A DNA stretch of 27,430 bases, from assembly GCA_025769875.1 (NCBI GenBank), contig JAGFNK010000656.1, positions 1-27,430 of the forward strand. Reading direction: 5' to 3'. Positions within the stretch are counted from its first letter, which is position 1. Each line of letters opens with the position of its first letter. Under the pieces are notes generated by a model. That model did not search any database. It was given only the letters and a program-made list of their open reading frames with translations, and was not told the origin of the DNA. A program made the position numbers and the translations under genes. This stretch comes from Russula earlei (taxonomy: Eukaryota > Basidiomycota > Agaricomycetes > Russulales > Russulaceae). This document shows positions 1 through 9,280 of the stretch, one piece after another.

Positions 1-1442
1 TGCCCACCCTGGAGAGCCTTGGGTACGATGGGACACTGACAGACACCACACAGGGATTGACATCCCTGATGGCATGACTTGGGGCAACAAACCGGCCAGG
101 TATGTGGCCTATGACGTTGCCTTGGGAGAACCTGAGAGTGAGGGGGAAGAATGGAGAAGGCCATGCAGACTATGGCGAGATCCTCCAGGCCACCCCTTGC
201 TATAACCTCTATAACTATGGCCAAGACGAACATGACTTAGACTGCTTCGACACAGAGAGGCAGTTCGAAGGGCGCTGGAGACAGACCCTCTACCTGCTAG
301 GTGACTATGGGCTGCAGGCAGAACTCTACCTGCTTGGACCATCTCTACACCTTACAAGAGACAGCTGGAAGCTAACTATAAGGTGCTCGAAGAAGAGGAG
401 AAGCAGCTGCGCTACAAGCTCAGCAAGTACCTAGCCGAGAAGCGAGGAGTAGAGAGAGACAGGGCTGAAGCCAAGGAGAGAATGGCGGCAGCCAAAGTAC
501 GCTCACGTTGTTGGGAGTTCATAGAAGCAGGCTTGTAGCCAGGGAGAAACCCCTCCAGGTGTCTGGGCTGAAGAACTCCTCACCAACTATCGGGCTGGGC
601 AGCCCACTCCCCCTCTACCTGTCTTCGTCCCTCAGCTGCCTTTGGCAGATATCACTCAGGGGTATGCTACCCCCGACCCAGAACCAGTACCAGCCAGCCC
701 CACACCTACGACTGGTGCAAGGGTATTCAGAAGAGGAGATGGGCGTCCTCCAAACCATGTCCGGTATGCGCCTTCGAGGAGGAGCAGGATCGGAAGCGTC
801 ACCAAACCCTTCCCCCCAGAGCTCTATCTATTACCATTCCTATAGCAGCAGTGGGGAAGCAGTCTACTGCAACGGCTGACTTCATTCCGGAGCCTCAGCA
901 ACTGAACATGATAGAAGGGAGGAGGAAAAGGAACCGATGCAAGTATTGTGGCGAGGTAGGACATTTTAACAAGGTACTGTCCCCTACCCCACCAATATTG
1001 CCACGACCAACTGGCAGCAGACGCTGCCTCACATTGCCTAGTGCCTCCCTATCATCGCAGCTATGCCCCAGTTAGATCATGCCCCTTTCACCGAGGATGG
1101 GAACTGGGACACCTCAAGCAGGAAGAGGAAGTCCAACCAGGAGAGGGAGGACATAGCTAACCCACGCATCTTGCAGGTAGCGAAAGGAGAAGGGTCCAGG
1201 ACCTTCCAGGAGCCTTTGCTACAACTCCTCTCCGCTCAGACACACCTCCAGTCCGGAGGTTACCTAGGGACTCTGACAGACTCCCACAGATCATGTCTCC
1301 TTCAGCCACTGCTGAGGAGTCAGAGGCGATAGTGGCCTCAGCATTGGCTGCCTATGAGGCAGCAGAAGAAGGCCGATACACCTTCACCACATCACCTCCT
1401 CCCCTTGATGATGATGGCGTTGACCCCACCACTCGATTTTAG
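1..1442 (+). pseudogene. Gypsy A pol C-terminal extension: coiled coil plus CCHC knuckle, decayed
   Basis: The reading frame from the chromodomain side (PWVRWDTDRHHTG near 16-54) continues where the gypsy B copy has a TAG in place of the Trp codon. A conserved block follows (DCFDTERQFEG, then LGDYGLQAELY, about 239-330). Next is a charged, heptad-like, probably coiled-coil stretch (LEEEEKQLRYKLSKYLAEK, about 386-442). A zinc-knuckle-like motif (CKYCGEVGHFNK, about 938-975) loses its last Cys to a frameshift. The last readable part (about 1240-1442) is acidic and Ala/Glu-rich, and ends TAG 29 bp before the polypurine tract. At least three frame changes and several stops make it a pseudogene. 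Chromoviruses normally end pol at or soon after the chromodomain, so this ~450-residue tail is unusual. Its function is unknown; a gag-like RNA-binding role is inference from the knuckle alone. Confidence 0.6.
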
Positions 1443-1470
1443 AATCGTTGGTGTGTGGGACCACCAATCT

Positions 1471-1483
1471 GAAGGAGGGGTAA
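1471..1483 (+). promoter_or_regulatory. Polypurine tract of gypsy A
   Basis: The purine run GAAGGAGGGG, followed by TAA, sits directly before the TGTTA start of the LTR. This is the usual position of the plus-strand primer for reverse transcription. Confidence 0.7.
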
Positions 1484-2169
1484 TGTTACCGAGTGGTTTG
1501 GGGTCCGGAAGATGCCGGAACACCTGAACTATGGACTGCACTGTTTGCATTATGCGTGCGTCAGATCTTGATCGTTTATGTTCCTTGATATCACATTCGG
1601 AGCGCGTTGATCGTATCTTTCAGAAGATGTACTGAAGAAGCAATGAGTAGCATTGCTTCTGTCCCAGATGTTCCTGTACCGCCACGTACGTCGATTCCTT
1701 GATTGGGGAAGCACTTAATGCTTCCAGCACCGAGATCGTTTACATAGAAGCAACCTCGCTTCTATGAGCCGCCTTTTGCTTCTATAGCACCAACCAGTAC
1801 TACAGTAGTATGAACCTTATCCCTGTAGGGCTATATAAAGCCCTCTAGTAGAAACAGTTGAGCCTTAAGCTCGACTTAGTTTGCCAATCCCAAACAGTTG
1901 ACTCCTACCCCGTCTGCAGAGCCCCTCTCATATTGTTGTCATACTCTAGAAGGATCTAACACTCCTTCCCCTCCACGAGTATTGCTTGCTTGACTCAAGC
2001 ATATCTGCATTGGTAGGACGCGTTTGTAGACGCGACCATTGATCTTATTTAAGGCACTTTGGAGCCTTAACAGCATGCTGCGGCAAGCTAGTCTACCCTA
2101 TGGGGAGACTATGTCGGCTTGTTTGAATACAAATACTCTTACTGACGACCTCTAAGCCCTCTTCTAACA
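1484..2169 (+). mobile_element. 3' LTR of gypsy A (686 bp)
   Basis: The LTR runs from TGTTACCGAG to TTCTAACA, so the ends form a TGTTA...TAACA inverted repeat. A TATA box (TATATAA, 1832-1838) lies inside a small dyad (GGGCT...AGCCC, 1828-1843). The LTR is unusually rich in short perfect dyads, at 1637-1659, 1707-1725, 1744-1765, 1860-1872, 1987-2001, 2049-2070, 2071-2080 and 2089-2111. There is no second copy in the window for comparison. The right boundary rests on the TAACA end and on copia coding sequence starting immediately after it. Confidence 0.7.
1832..1838 (+). promoter_or_regulatory. TATA box of gypsy A LTR
   Basis: TATATAA is embedded between GGGCT and AGCCC, about 350 bp into the LTR. 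This is a plausible RNA polymerase II core promoter and U3/R border region. Confidence 0.5.
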
Positions 2170-2178
2170 GCTACAATA

Positions 2179-4032
2179 TTGTCATCTCAATCCTCTGCCC
2201 CTGTTGTCCCCATCCTTGATGGTGCGAACTACGGTATTTGGTCAAAGGCTATGAAAGCCTACCTCATGTCCGTTGGACTGTGGGGTTATTGCAATGGCAC
2301 ATTTGAATTGCCAGTCCTTCCTGGACTTCCCCAAGCGCCTCTTCCCGAAGAGATTGCTGCCCAGGCCACTGCAATTGCAGCCCTGAGAGAATGGAACAAA
2401 GGAAATGACATGGCAGTTGGTCATATGGTCCTTAGATCGAGCATCGTGATCCAACAAGATCTTACGTCTTTGGATAACGCTGAGACAATCTGGAATCGCC
2501 TTGATACCCTCTATGGTACGGCGACCACCACTAGTATCTATAAGGACTTCAAAGAGGCCATCTCCATCTGCATTAACCCGAGCCAGCATCCTGGCCCTCA
2601 AATGGATCGGATACACGCTGCATTCCAGCGCCTCACCGCATCCTCCCTTATCATTCCTGACGCCTTACAGGTGCTCATCATGCTTGCAGCTATTCCCCCG
2701 AAATGGGAAATGCTTGTCCACATTGTCACTCAGAACTATGATCTAGCTGATCTTAGTCCCAAGGATGTCCGAGAGGCTATTGTCTCTCAATATCAAACTG
2801 AGCTCAATCATGGAACAGGCAAGAAGCACAGCGCACAGAAGCTTTCAGCTGTCAAGCGCAAGCACGGTGACCCCTCCTTCTCCAATCAGCAGCAGGGCCA
2901 TAAGCCCAAGCGCGATGAAGATAAGGATAAGCGCCAGCGCGGTAAGCACGGTGGCAAAGGAAAAGGGAAAGGCAAGGAGAAGGCTGATAACAGCCATGGT
3001 CCCAGGCACTCTCACATTGCGGATGTTGCCGCACTCCCACTCCCGACCATTACCACTATTGCCCATCTGGGTCCCTCGGGGATCCAACAACGTACCATCC
3101 CAACTGCAACTGACCCTCGCAAATGCACTCACGGCCCTTACAAGGCCTTAAACAAAGTGCTTGATCTTGCTGATGATCTTGGGATAACTCCCACTATACA
3201 GACAGTCAAGACCCTCGAGCAGCGGATCTCGACTCAATCCGCTGCCTCGTCAAGTGCAGTCAAATTACCATTGCCCATCCCTGAGCCTATGGACCAGGAC
3301 GATGGCGACTTTGCACAAACAAACACGCCGGATTTATTCGACATTTACAATGGTATCCCATCAGGTGCTGCCACCCCTGAGCATGCTCTGACTCCGTCGG
3401 ATGAAGCACTTGATTGGGGCAGCGACCCCAAAGATAACAAAGCGTGCGTGTGCCTCCCTCTCTCCTTTCACTTGCTAAAGAACCTATTAGCATCTCCCCA
3501 GCCCCAAAGCGGGCTAGATACTACTAATAAGTGTTCGCTTGTATCATTTAATGTACAAATTAGCGAAGGGACTACTTCCCTTCAAAGTGAATGTAACAAA
3601 AATTGTTCAAGATGTAGAGGAAAGCATGACTTGAGTAAAATGGAATCCTTATGGCTCCTTGACTCTGGCGCATCTGCACACTTCACCTTCGAAATAAAAG
3701 ACTTTATAGAGTATACGCCGGCTTTGCCGCACGAGAGATCCCCTTTTAAAACTGCCGATAACATAATATATGTGGAAGGCAAAGGCGCTGTGTTGCTTCG
3801 GCACACTGTCAACTCTAAAACGGTTGTCACGCGCATTTCTCCTGTTCTCTATATTCCAAAAATTAACACTCAGATATTATCTATGGGGGAGTTTTTACAA
3901 CAAGGGATGCATGCATTAGGGAATAGAAATCATATTTCCCTACGAGAGGATGGACGTATAATCCTGTCCTCTTACCCCTTATTCCCAGGTCAAACCACAT
4001 ACACTGGTTGGGAAATCAACTTATGTGAATGA
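2179..4032 (+). CDS. Copia Gag and N-terminal protease region, cut by fold-back insertion
   Basis: This is the capsid-like Gag of the element fused to the start of the aspartic protease. The N-terminus (residues ~8-210) has the UBN2-type look (ILDGANYGIWSKAMKAYL, then the LDTLYGTAT region). A strongly basic Lys/Gly stretch follows at ~214-275 (KGKGKGKEKADN) and probably binds RNA. A Cys/His cluster (CNKNCSRCRGKH, ~474-485) resembles a degenerate zinc knuckle. The protease motif LLDSGASAHF is at ~494-503. The first codon shown is TTG, not ATG. The first in-frame ATG is at 2251 (Met25), inside the conserved motif, so the original start is probably mutated. True element coding ends at 4001; the last ~10 residues come from the terminal repeat of the inserted DNA element. 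Confidence 0.8.
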   Translation: MSSQSSAPVVPILDGANYGIWSKAMKAYLMSVGLWGYCNGTFELPVLPGLPQAPLPEEIAAQATAIAALREWNKGNDMAVGHMVLRSSIVIQQDLTSLDNAETIWNRLDTLYGTATTTSIYKDFKEAISICINPSQHPGPQMDRIHAAFQRLTASSLIIPDALQVLIMLAAIPPKWEMLVHIVTQNYDLADLSPKDVREAIVSQYQTELNHGTGKKHSAQKLSAVKRKHGDPSFSNQQQGHKPKRDEDKDKRQRGKHGGKGKGKGKEKADNSHGPRHSHIADVAALPLPTITTIAHLGPSGIQQRTIPTATDPRKCTHGPYKALNKVLDLADDLGITPTIQTVKTLEQRISTQSAASSSAVKLPLPIPEPMDQDDGDFAQTNTPDLFDIYNGIPSGAATPEHALTPSDEALDWGSDPKDNKACVCLPLSFHLLKNLLASPQPQSGLDTTNKCSLVSFNVQISEGTTSLQSECNKNCSRCRGKHDLSKMESLWLLDSGASAHFTFEIKDFIEYTPALPHERSPFKTADNIIYVEGKGAVLLRHTVNSKTVVTRISPVLYIPKINTQILSMGEFLQQGMHALGNRNHISLREDGRIILSSYPLFPGQTTYTGWEINLCE

Positions 4033-4685
4033 CAAAACTGTAACATTTTGAAAAACAAAATTTATTATTTTCATACAAATTTGTAGCAAACAATTTGTGA
4101 AAAATAATTTTATATTTTGTTACAATAAATTCCTGTTACAAAATGATGAAATAAGTAAATAGTATTGACAAGATTTTAGGACATACATTATATTAAAATA
4201 ATTTTAACTTATTTTAAAATTTTGGGTGAAACAAAATTGTGAAAAAATCAAAACTGCAAAATTTGGGTTTATGAAAAAGGTGGAATAAAAATTGTGAAAT
4301 TTTTGAAATTTTTGAAAAAGTTTTGTGACTTGAATAAAGATGTTAGGGAGATAAAGTTTTGTTATAATCATTGATGAGAACAAAATCTAGCCCTATAGAA
4401 AACATAATGTTATCATTTTTAATGAAGAAAAGTTTTGAATACATTCACAATTTTGTTAAAGGTAAAATTTTGACAAAACAGAATATGAAATCCCAAAGTT
4501 GTTTCATCATTTTGTCATTGGAATAAAGATGTCAGGGAGATAAAGTTTTGTTATAATCATTCATGACAACAAAATCTAGCATTTTAGAAAACATAATGTT
4601 AACATTTTTCATGCAGAAAATGTTTGAATACATTCACAATTTTGTCAAAGGAAAAATTGTGACAAAACTGAATATGAAATCCTAA
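4002..4685 (+). repeat. Left arm of fold-back, outer part
   Basis: This is one half of the long terminal inverted repeat. It pairs with 7113 back to about 6430. It contains a 189-bp direct duplication, with units starting at 4332 and 4521 (both GAATAAAGATGT). The arm continues at 5242-5338 on the far side of the MITE. Confidence 0.85.
4332..4682 (+). repeat. 189-bp direct repeat, two units
   Basis: Two diverged tandem units begin at 4332 and 4521. They share GAATAAAGATGT, then AGGGAGATAAAGTTTTG, then AAAACATAATGTTA, then GAATACATTCACAATTTTG. The second unit is interrupted near its end by the MITE. The same pair appears inverted in the right arm, so the duplication predates formation of the palindrome. 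Confidence 0.75.
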
Positions 4686-5238
4686 GGCCCCTTTTACCAA
4701 CCGAGAATTCTTGAATCTTGAACTTGAACTTGGATTTTGGGATTTTCTGGGAGTGACAGGAATGACAGGTGTGATGTAAGTGACATAATAAACTAATATG
4801 AGTCCATTTCAAATATGAGTTATTTTCTGGTGTGATTTGCTGGGTTTACATGTGATATGTAAAATATTTTTTCTAACCCTTCCTTCCACTCCTTCCAAGT
4901 GGGGTATTGCAAGCATGTCATAAGGCAGAATATGTGTCACCAATGTGTGGGTGCACATCTTTGTGCAAAATTTGTATGTGCAGCTCTGGTGAAAATGGGG
5001 CTGCAAGCACCCAGATGTTGAGCTCGAGTTGGACTGCTCGACCCCGAGTTTGACACTGACACATCATGTGTAACCCCAAATATGTGAGTATGCAAATGAC
5101 AACAAAAACAAATGCATATTAATTTATTATATACATCATATCACTTAGATCACTCCTGTCACTCCTGTCACTCCCGGAAAATCCCAAAATCCAAGTTCAA
5201 GTTCAAGATTCAAGAATTCTCGGTTGGTAAAAGGGGCC
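4686..5238. mobile_element. PIF/Harbinger-like MITE (553 bp)
   Basis: The element has ~83-bp, nearly perfect terminal inverted repeats beginning GGCCCCTTTTACCAACCGAG, and it is flanked by TAA on both sides (4683-4685, 5239-5241). A GG-start terminus with a TAA/TTA duplication is the PIF/Harbinger (Tourist-like) signature. The opposite arm of the fold-back holds the unoccupied site (the complement of AAATCCTAAAGATG, near 6430-6443), which proves insertion and the 3-bp duplication. There is no transposase ORF; it is non-autonomous. Confidence 0.88.
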
Positions 5239-5241
5239 TAA

Positions 5242-5338
5242 AGATGTTGCATCATTTTGTTTATAACATTTAGATATATTATGGTCAATTCTGAATGATG
5301 CTGGACATATATACACCACAAAAAGAGGCCATAAAGTT
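5242..5338 (+). repeat. Left arm of fold-back, inner part
   Basis: This segment continues the inverted repeat from 4685 after the MITE. It pairs with 6335 to about 6431 in reverse complement. The inner end CCATAAAGTT meets the ~30-bp spacer, which the solo LTR interrupts. Confidence 0.8.
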
Positions 5339-5932
5339 TGAGTAGAGCCATGACAGCACAAGTTGTCATGAACCATTCCCCGGAGAGGGCCCTTGAAGGA
5401 CCCTTCCTTATAGGAGGAAACCCAGCCTCTATGATGCCACCCTGTTCACACGAGCAAAAGGGGTGAGTAGAGGTGTCCACAATATCGCGCGCGCATTGTT
5501 GCGCGAGCGATTCTCGGCACAATCGACATACAGCAAGCCCCACTTAAAGGCAACCCTTCTAGCAACTAAGGACAGTATTAGAGCCTTCCTAAGGACCCTT
5601 TGGAACGACCATAGGAACTCTACAATAGGTACTAACCTAGTATCATAGGCCCTACAATGCGTTATTAGACCAACTCTAATAACTATAGAACGAACTATAA
5701 GGCAACACTAAGGACCTTAATAGAAGTATTAGGGTCGACTCTAAGGACCCTAATAGAACTATATAAGGGCCTTATAAGATAACACTATTCCATAACCAAA
5801 CTACAAGTCCTCAAATGACTGGCCCTAAACTAACTAACAGGAAATGAATCAGGTGCTTGCACGTGTACTAAAGCAGTGAACACGTGGACAATGGAAGCTC
5901 TTACTCATCAAGAAAAGCTTCTTACTCAGCAG

Positions 5933-5964
5933 CTTACTGAGCATGACTGAGCATGCTCAGTAAG
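5933..5964 (+). promoter_or_regulatory. Dyad and TGAGTAA-type motif cluster in LTR D
   Basis: A 13-bp inverted repeat (CTTACTGAGCATG and its complement) is separated by 6 bp. It is surrounded by further CTTACTCA words (about 5899, 5920 and 5979). Repeated TTACTCA/TGAGTAA half-sites upstream of the TATA box suggest activator binding, possibly bZIP. The site is visible; the function is inference. Confidence 0.4.
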
Positions 5965-6047
5965 CGTCCTCCGACTTCTTACTCATCACTCTATTGTGCT
6001 TGATAACAAGGTTATGACTTGTTCCCTATTTAGCAGCTCTCTTGTAG

Positions 6048-6054
6048 TATATAA
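6048..6054 (+). promoter_or_regulatory. TATA box of LTR D copy 1
   Basis: TATATAA lies ~685 bp into the LTR and just before CAATAAAG, which fits a U3-R core promoter. Confidence 0.5.
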
Positions 6055-6334
6055 GCGCTCAATAAAGTAGCGGACAGTCCTCAGACTGTCCATTTGTTTA
6101 CGGCACTCTCCATTCCTGGGATACTCCTTTAAGGACCATCCCCTTGTGACTATCCTGGCCTCTTCCCTGCGTGATTGTTCTACTCTCACAGTAACAATAC
6201 CTCTCTGGTATTTGTTGCTCCTCTGGGTTCTACTCCTTGCCCGCGCGGTCTTGGACGTCTATCGACTCGTCTTCGAGCTTATCCCTCGCTCTTGAACTGG
6301 ATAGTTCAACAGTGAGTCTTGACACAAGTGACAC

Positions 6335-7113
6335 AACTTTATGGCCTCTTTTTGTGGTGTATATGTCCAGCATCATTCAGAATTGACCATAATATATCTA
6401 AATGTTATAAACAAAATGATGAAACATCTTTAGGATTTCATATTCAGTTTTGTCACAATTTTTCCTTTGACAAAATTGTGAATGTATTCAAACATTTTCT
6501 GCATGAAAAATGTTAACATTATGTTTTCTAAAATGCTAGATTTTGTTGTCATGAATGATTATAACAAAACTTTATCTCCCTGACATCTTTATTCCAATGA
6601 CAAAATGATGAAACAACTTTGGGATTTCATATTCTGTTTTGTCAAAATTTTACCTTTAACAAAATTGTGAATGTATTCAAAAATTTTCTTCATTAAAAAT
6701 GATAACATTATGTTTTCTATAGGGCTAGATTTTGTTCTCATCAATGATTATAACAAAACTTTATCTCCCTAACATCTTTATTCAAGTCACAAAACTTTTT
6801 CAAAAATTTCAAAAATTTCACAATTTTTATTCCACCTTTTTCATAAACCCAAATTTTGCAGTTTTGATTTTTTCACAATTTTGTTTCACCCAAAATTTTA
6901 AAATAAGTTAAAATTATTTTAATATAATGTATGTCCTAAAATCTTGTCAATACTATTTACTTATTTCATCATTTTGTAACAGGAATTTATTGTAACAAAA
7001 TATAAAATTATTTTTCACAAATTGTTTGCTACAAATTTGTATGAAAATAATAAATTTTGTTTTTCAAAATGTTACAGTTTTGTCATTCACATAAGTTGAT
7101 TTCCCAACCAGTG
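6335..7113 (-). repeat. Right arm of fold-back (uninterrupted)
   Basis: This is the reverse complement of 4002-4685 plus 5242-5338, with only scattered mismatches or 1-2 bp indels. The arm is intact and serves as the empty-site reference for the MITE. It ends CCAACCAGTG, followed by the ATA duplication. Confidence 0.85.
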
Positions 7114-7114
7114 A

Positions 7115-9280
7115 TATTGGTTAGATGCCTCAATTGAAAGCGCACAAGCGCATTCTCTTATCTACGCAGTAGATTATGATGTCATTCACTGACACCTTGG
7201 CCACCCATCTAAGGATGTCGTAACACGTGCAAAGACACATACCAAGGGTCTCCCTGAAAATCTGAAAATCCCTCAGGAACAGCCGGTATGTCCTGGCTGC
7301 GCGCAAGGCAAGATGCCTGCATCTGCGCACCCCCCTTCTGAAACTCGTGCTTCTGCACCGTTTGAGTGTATTCACTCGGACCTTAAGAGTTTCCCTGTGA
7401 AGTCGTATCATAAGTACGAATATTTCGTCAGTTTCATTGACGATTATTCCTCCTATGCATGGATCACACTCTTAAAAAATAAGAAGTCGACCATTATGGC
7501 CATCAAGCAATTCCTTGCTATGGTCAAAAACCAATACAAAGCAGGAATTAAAGAGTGGATGTCCGATGCTGGCGGAGAGTACAAGTCCGAGGCCTTTGAT
7601 AACATCCTAAAGGACAAAGGAATTAAAATCCTGCAAAGCGCCCCATACACTCCACAACAGAATGGACGCGCAGAGTGCTTTATGCGCACTGTAATGGACA
7701 AAGCTCAGGCAATGCACCTTGAAGCTTGTCTACCTCCCTCCTGGTGGGAATTTGCAGTGAATCATGGGACACACTGTTACAATAGGACACCTGCCAGACG
7801 CCTTCAATGGCGTACACCCTACGAAGTCCTAAAAAACGAGGTCCCTGATATCTCACACCTCAGAGTATTTGGTTGTGGTGCATATGTGCACATACTAGAA
7901 AAGCGTCGAGTCAACAAGCTTTCGCCTAAAAGTGAGCTAACGATCTACCTTGGTCACACTGAGGGGATCAAAGTCTCACTCTTCATGAGGCTCCCTAACA
8001 ATACACTTTACACAAATCCTACTGCCCTGTATGACGAGACCCTGTACCCCAAATGCAACAAAGCGCGCACTAAAGGTACCATGCGGATTAATGAACCGCA
8101 TGAGGAACTACCACAACAACCTGTCAAAGACACAATTCCTGGTGTTGACGACCCATTCCCTACAATCAAAAGTGAGGACAATGAGCAGCCTATACAGGCG
8201 CCAGAAGAAGAGGAACGCGAGCAAACGCCCGTCCCTTCTACACCGTCCCCTCCTCCTGTTGAAGAACCTGTACCTCTTCAAAGGTCTCAGCGGTTGAGGA
8301 AAGTACCTACCCGTCCAGGCAACGTCTATGGTGAACGCAGACACCCCACAGAAGTGGAAAAAGACGTTCGGCGCACATGCACATGGAGAACAATGACAGA
8401 AAACCAACCCGGTCGCTCCGGTGAGGATAGTACGTCAGGATTGGCCGCACCAGGCCCTTACCCTCCTGTCATCCTTGACGATCAACCGCCGCAAGCCTCT
8501 GAGGATGAGGTAGAAGACATTCTACGTCTAGCAAGGGAAGGGGGAGTCAAATTTCTGAACTATCTGCTTGCCCAAGCAGTTCCACTAAGTTCAGATGCAC
8601 CTGATACTGCGAAGATTCGCGAATGGACCTTTAGGGACATTCTGCGAATGCCAAGTGAACTCCAAAAAGAGTGGAAAGATGCTTGTCGCGAGGAGTTGGA
8701 ATCCCTCCGCAGACGCAAAGTCTTCGAACTAGTCGATCCTCCTAAGGATTACAAAATAATTAAAAATAGATGGGTATTCGACCTTAAGTCTGATGGTCGT
8801 AAAAAGGCCAGACTAGTCGCCAAAGGCTTCTCCCAAGTAGAAGGCATTGATTATGACGAAATATTCTCACCCATGGTATGGTTTGAGACAGTCCGCCTGA
8901 TGATTGCGCTCGCAGCGCTCAAAAACTGGCACATTAGCGGACTAGACGTCAAGACTGCCTTTCTCTATGGTGAGCTCGATGAAGAGCTCTATATGGAGCA
9001 GCCCGAGGGCTTCAAAATAAAAGGCCAAGAGCGTAAAGTCATGCGCCTAAAACGCGCAATATACGGACTCAAGCAAGCGGCACTTGCATGGTGGAAAGCC
9101 CTTGACAAGTCCATGGCCTCGCTCGGCCTTATTCGCCTTATGTCTGACTCTGGGCTCTTTGTTAGTAAAGACAAGAGCATCATAGCCATCGTCTATGTTG
9201 ATGATGTGCTCTTCTTTGGAGCAGACAAAAAACAAATCAATAAAACAAAGGAGCGCTTTATGAAGCTCTGGGAATGTTGA
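7115..9280 (+). pseudogene. Copia pol: integrase and reverse transcriptase
   Basis: This is the middle of the copia polyprotein and continues the gag frame after the fold-back. The GAG-pre-integrase/HHCC zinc region comes first (HLGHPS, then CPGCAQGK, 7193-7313), with a TGA at 7190 just before it. The integrase core follows with all three acidic positions visible: HSD (~7374), SDAGGEY (~7562) and the Glu of NGRAE (~7665). A Pro-rich acidic linker covers 8100-8500. The RT has GLDVKTAFLYGELDEE (~8938) and the catalytic YVDDVLF (~9195). The ATG at 7313 is internal to the domain, not a biological start. The frame ends at TGA 9278-9280, where related elements usually carry Arg (WECRDLG-like), which suggests CGA to TGA. 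The next segment continues in the same frame. Confidence 0.85.

Larger units (their letters stand above)
1..2169 (+). mobile_element. Ty3/gypsy element A, 3' part (5' part outside window)
   Basis: This is the 3' end of a plus-strand chromovirus-type retrotransposon. The first ~350 bp match, in reverse complement, the sequence that follows the chromodomain of gypsy B near 10579-10950, so A and B belong to one family. After ~1.4 kb of decayed coding sequence come a purine tract (1471-1480) and an LTR (1484-2169). Copia gag begins only 9 bp after the LTR. The likely reading is that gypsy A inserted into the copia leader; the copia 5' LTR and gypsy A's own 5' end would then lie left of the window. 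The expected 5-bp target duplication (GCTAC at 2170-2174) cannot be checked here because its partner is out of view. Confidence 0.8.
5364..6324 (+). mobile_element. Solo LTR, family D copy 1 (961 bp)
   Basis: The LTR runs from TGTCATGAACC to GAGTCTTGACA (TGTCA...TGACA ends) and is flanked by CAAGT at 5359-5363 and 6325-6329. A second copy of the family, reversed, lies at 18585-19546. No internal retrotransposon sequence accompanies it, so it is a solo LTR left by recombination. It contains a TATA box at 6048-6054, a 13-bp dyad around 5933-5964, several TTACTCA-type motifs, and a region with many AAGGACC and TAATAGA words (about 5560-5780). Confidence 0.88.
4002..7113. mobile_element. Fold-back DNA element, CACTG termini, 3-bp target duplication
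   Basis: The element starts CACTGGTTGG and ends with its reverse complement, flanked on both sides by ATA (3999-4001 and 7114-7116). The two arms are ~780 bp each and nearly identical by eye. Without the two later insertions the element is about 1.59 kb: two arms around a ~30-bp spacer. It is very AT-rich and has no convincing ORF. CACTG/CACTA ends with a 3-bp duplication fit the CACTA (EnSpm) superfamily as a non-autonomous derivative; that assignment is inference. Excising it with one ATA restores the copia reading frame exactly, which confirms both ends. Confidence 0.85.

Noticed and set aside
1484..2178. Copia 5' LTR
   Set aside because: This region does not resemble the copia 3' LTR at 10194-10578; it has its own TGTTA...TAACA ends and follows the gypsy A polypurine tract.
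2242..3836. Minus-strand and alternate-frame ORFs in copia gag
   Set aside because: They are shadows of the long plus-strand gag frame, which carries the recognisable motifs.
5986..6189. Minus-strand ORF within LTR D, repeated at 18651-18923
   Set aside because: It occurs in both copies only because they are the same LTR; it lies across promoter and R sequence and has no domain.
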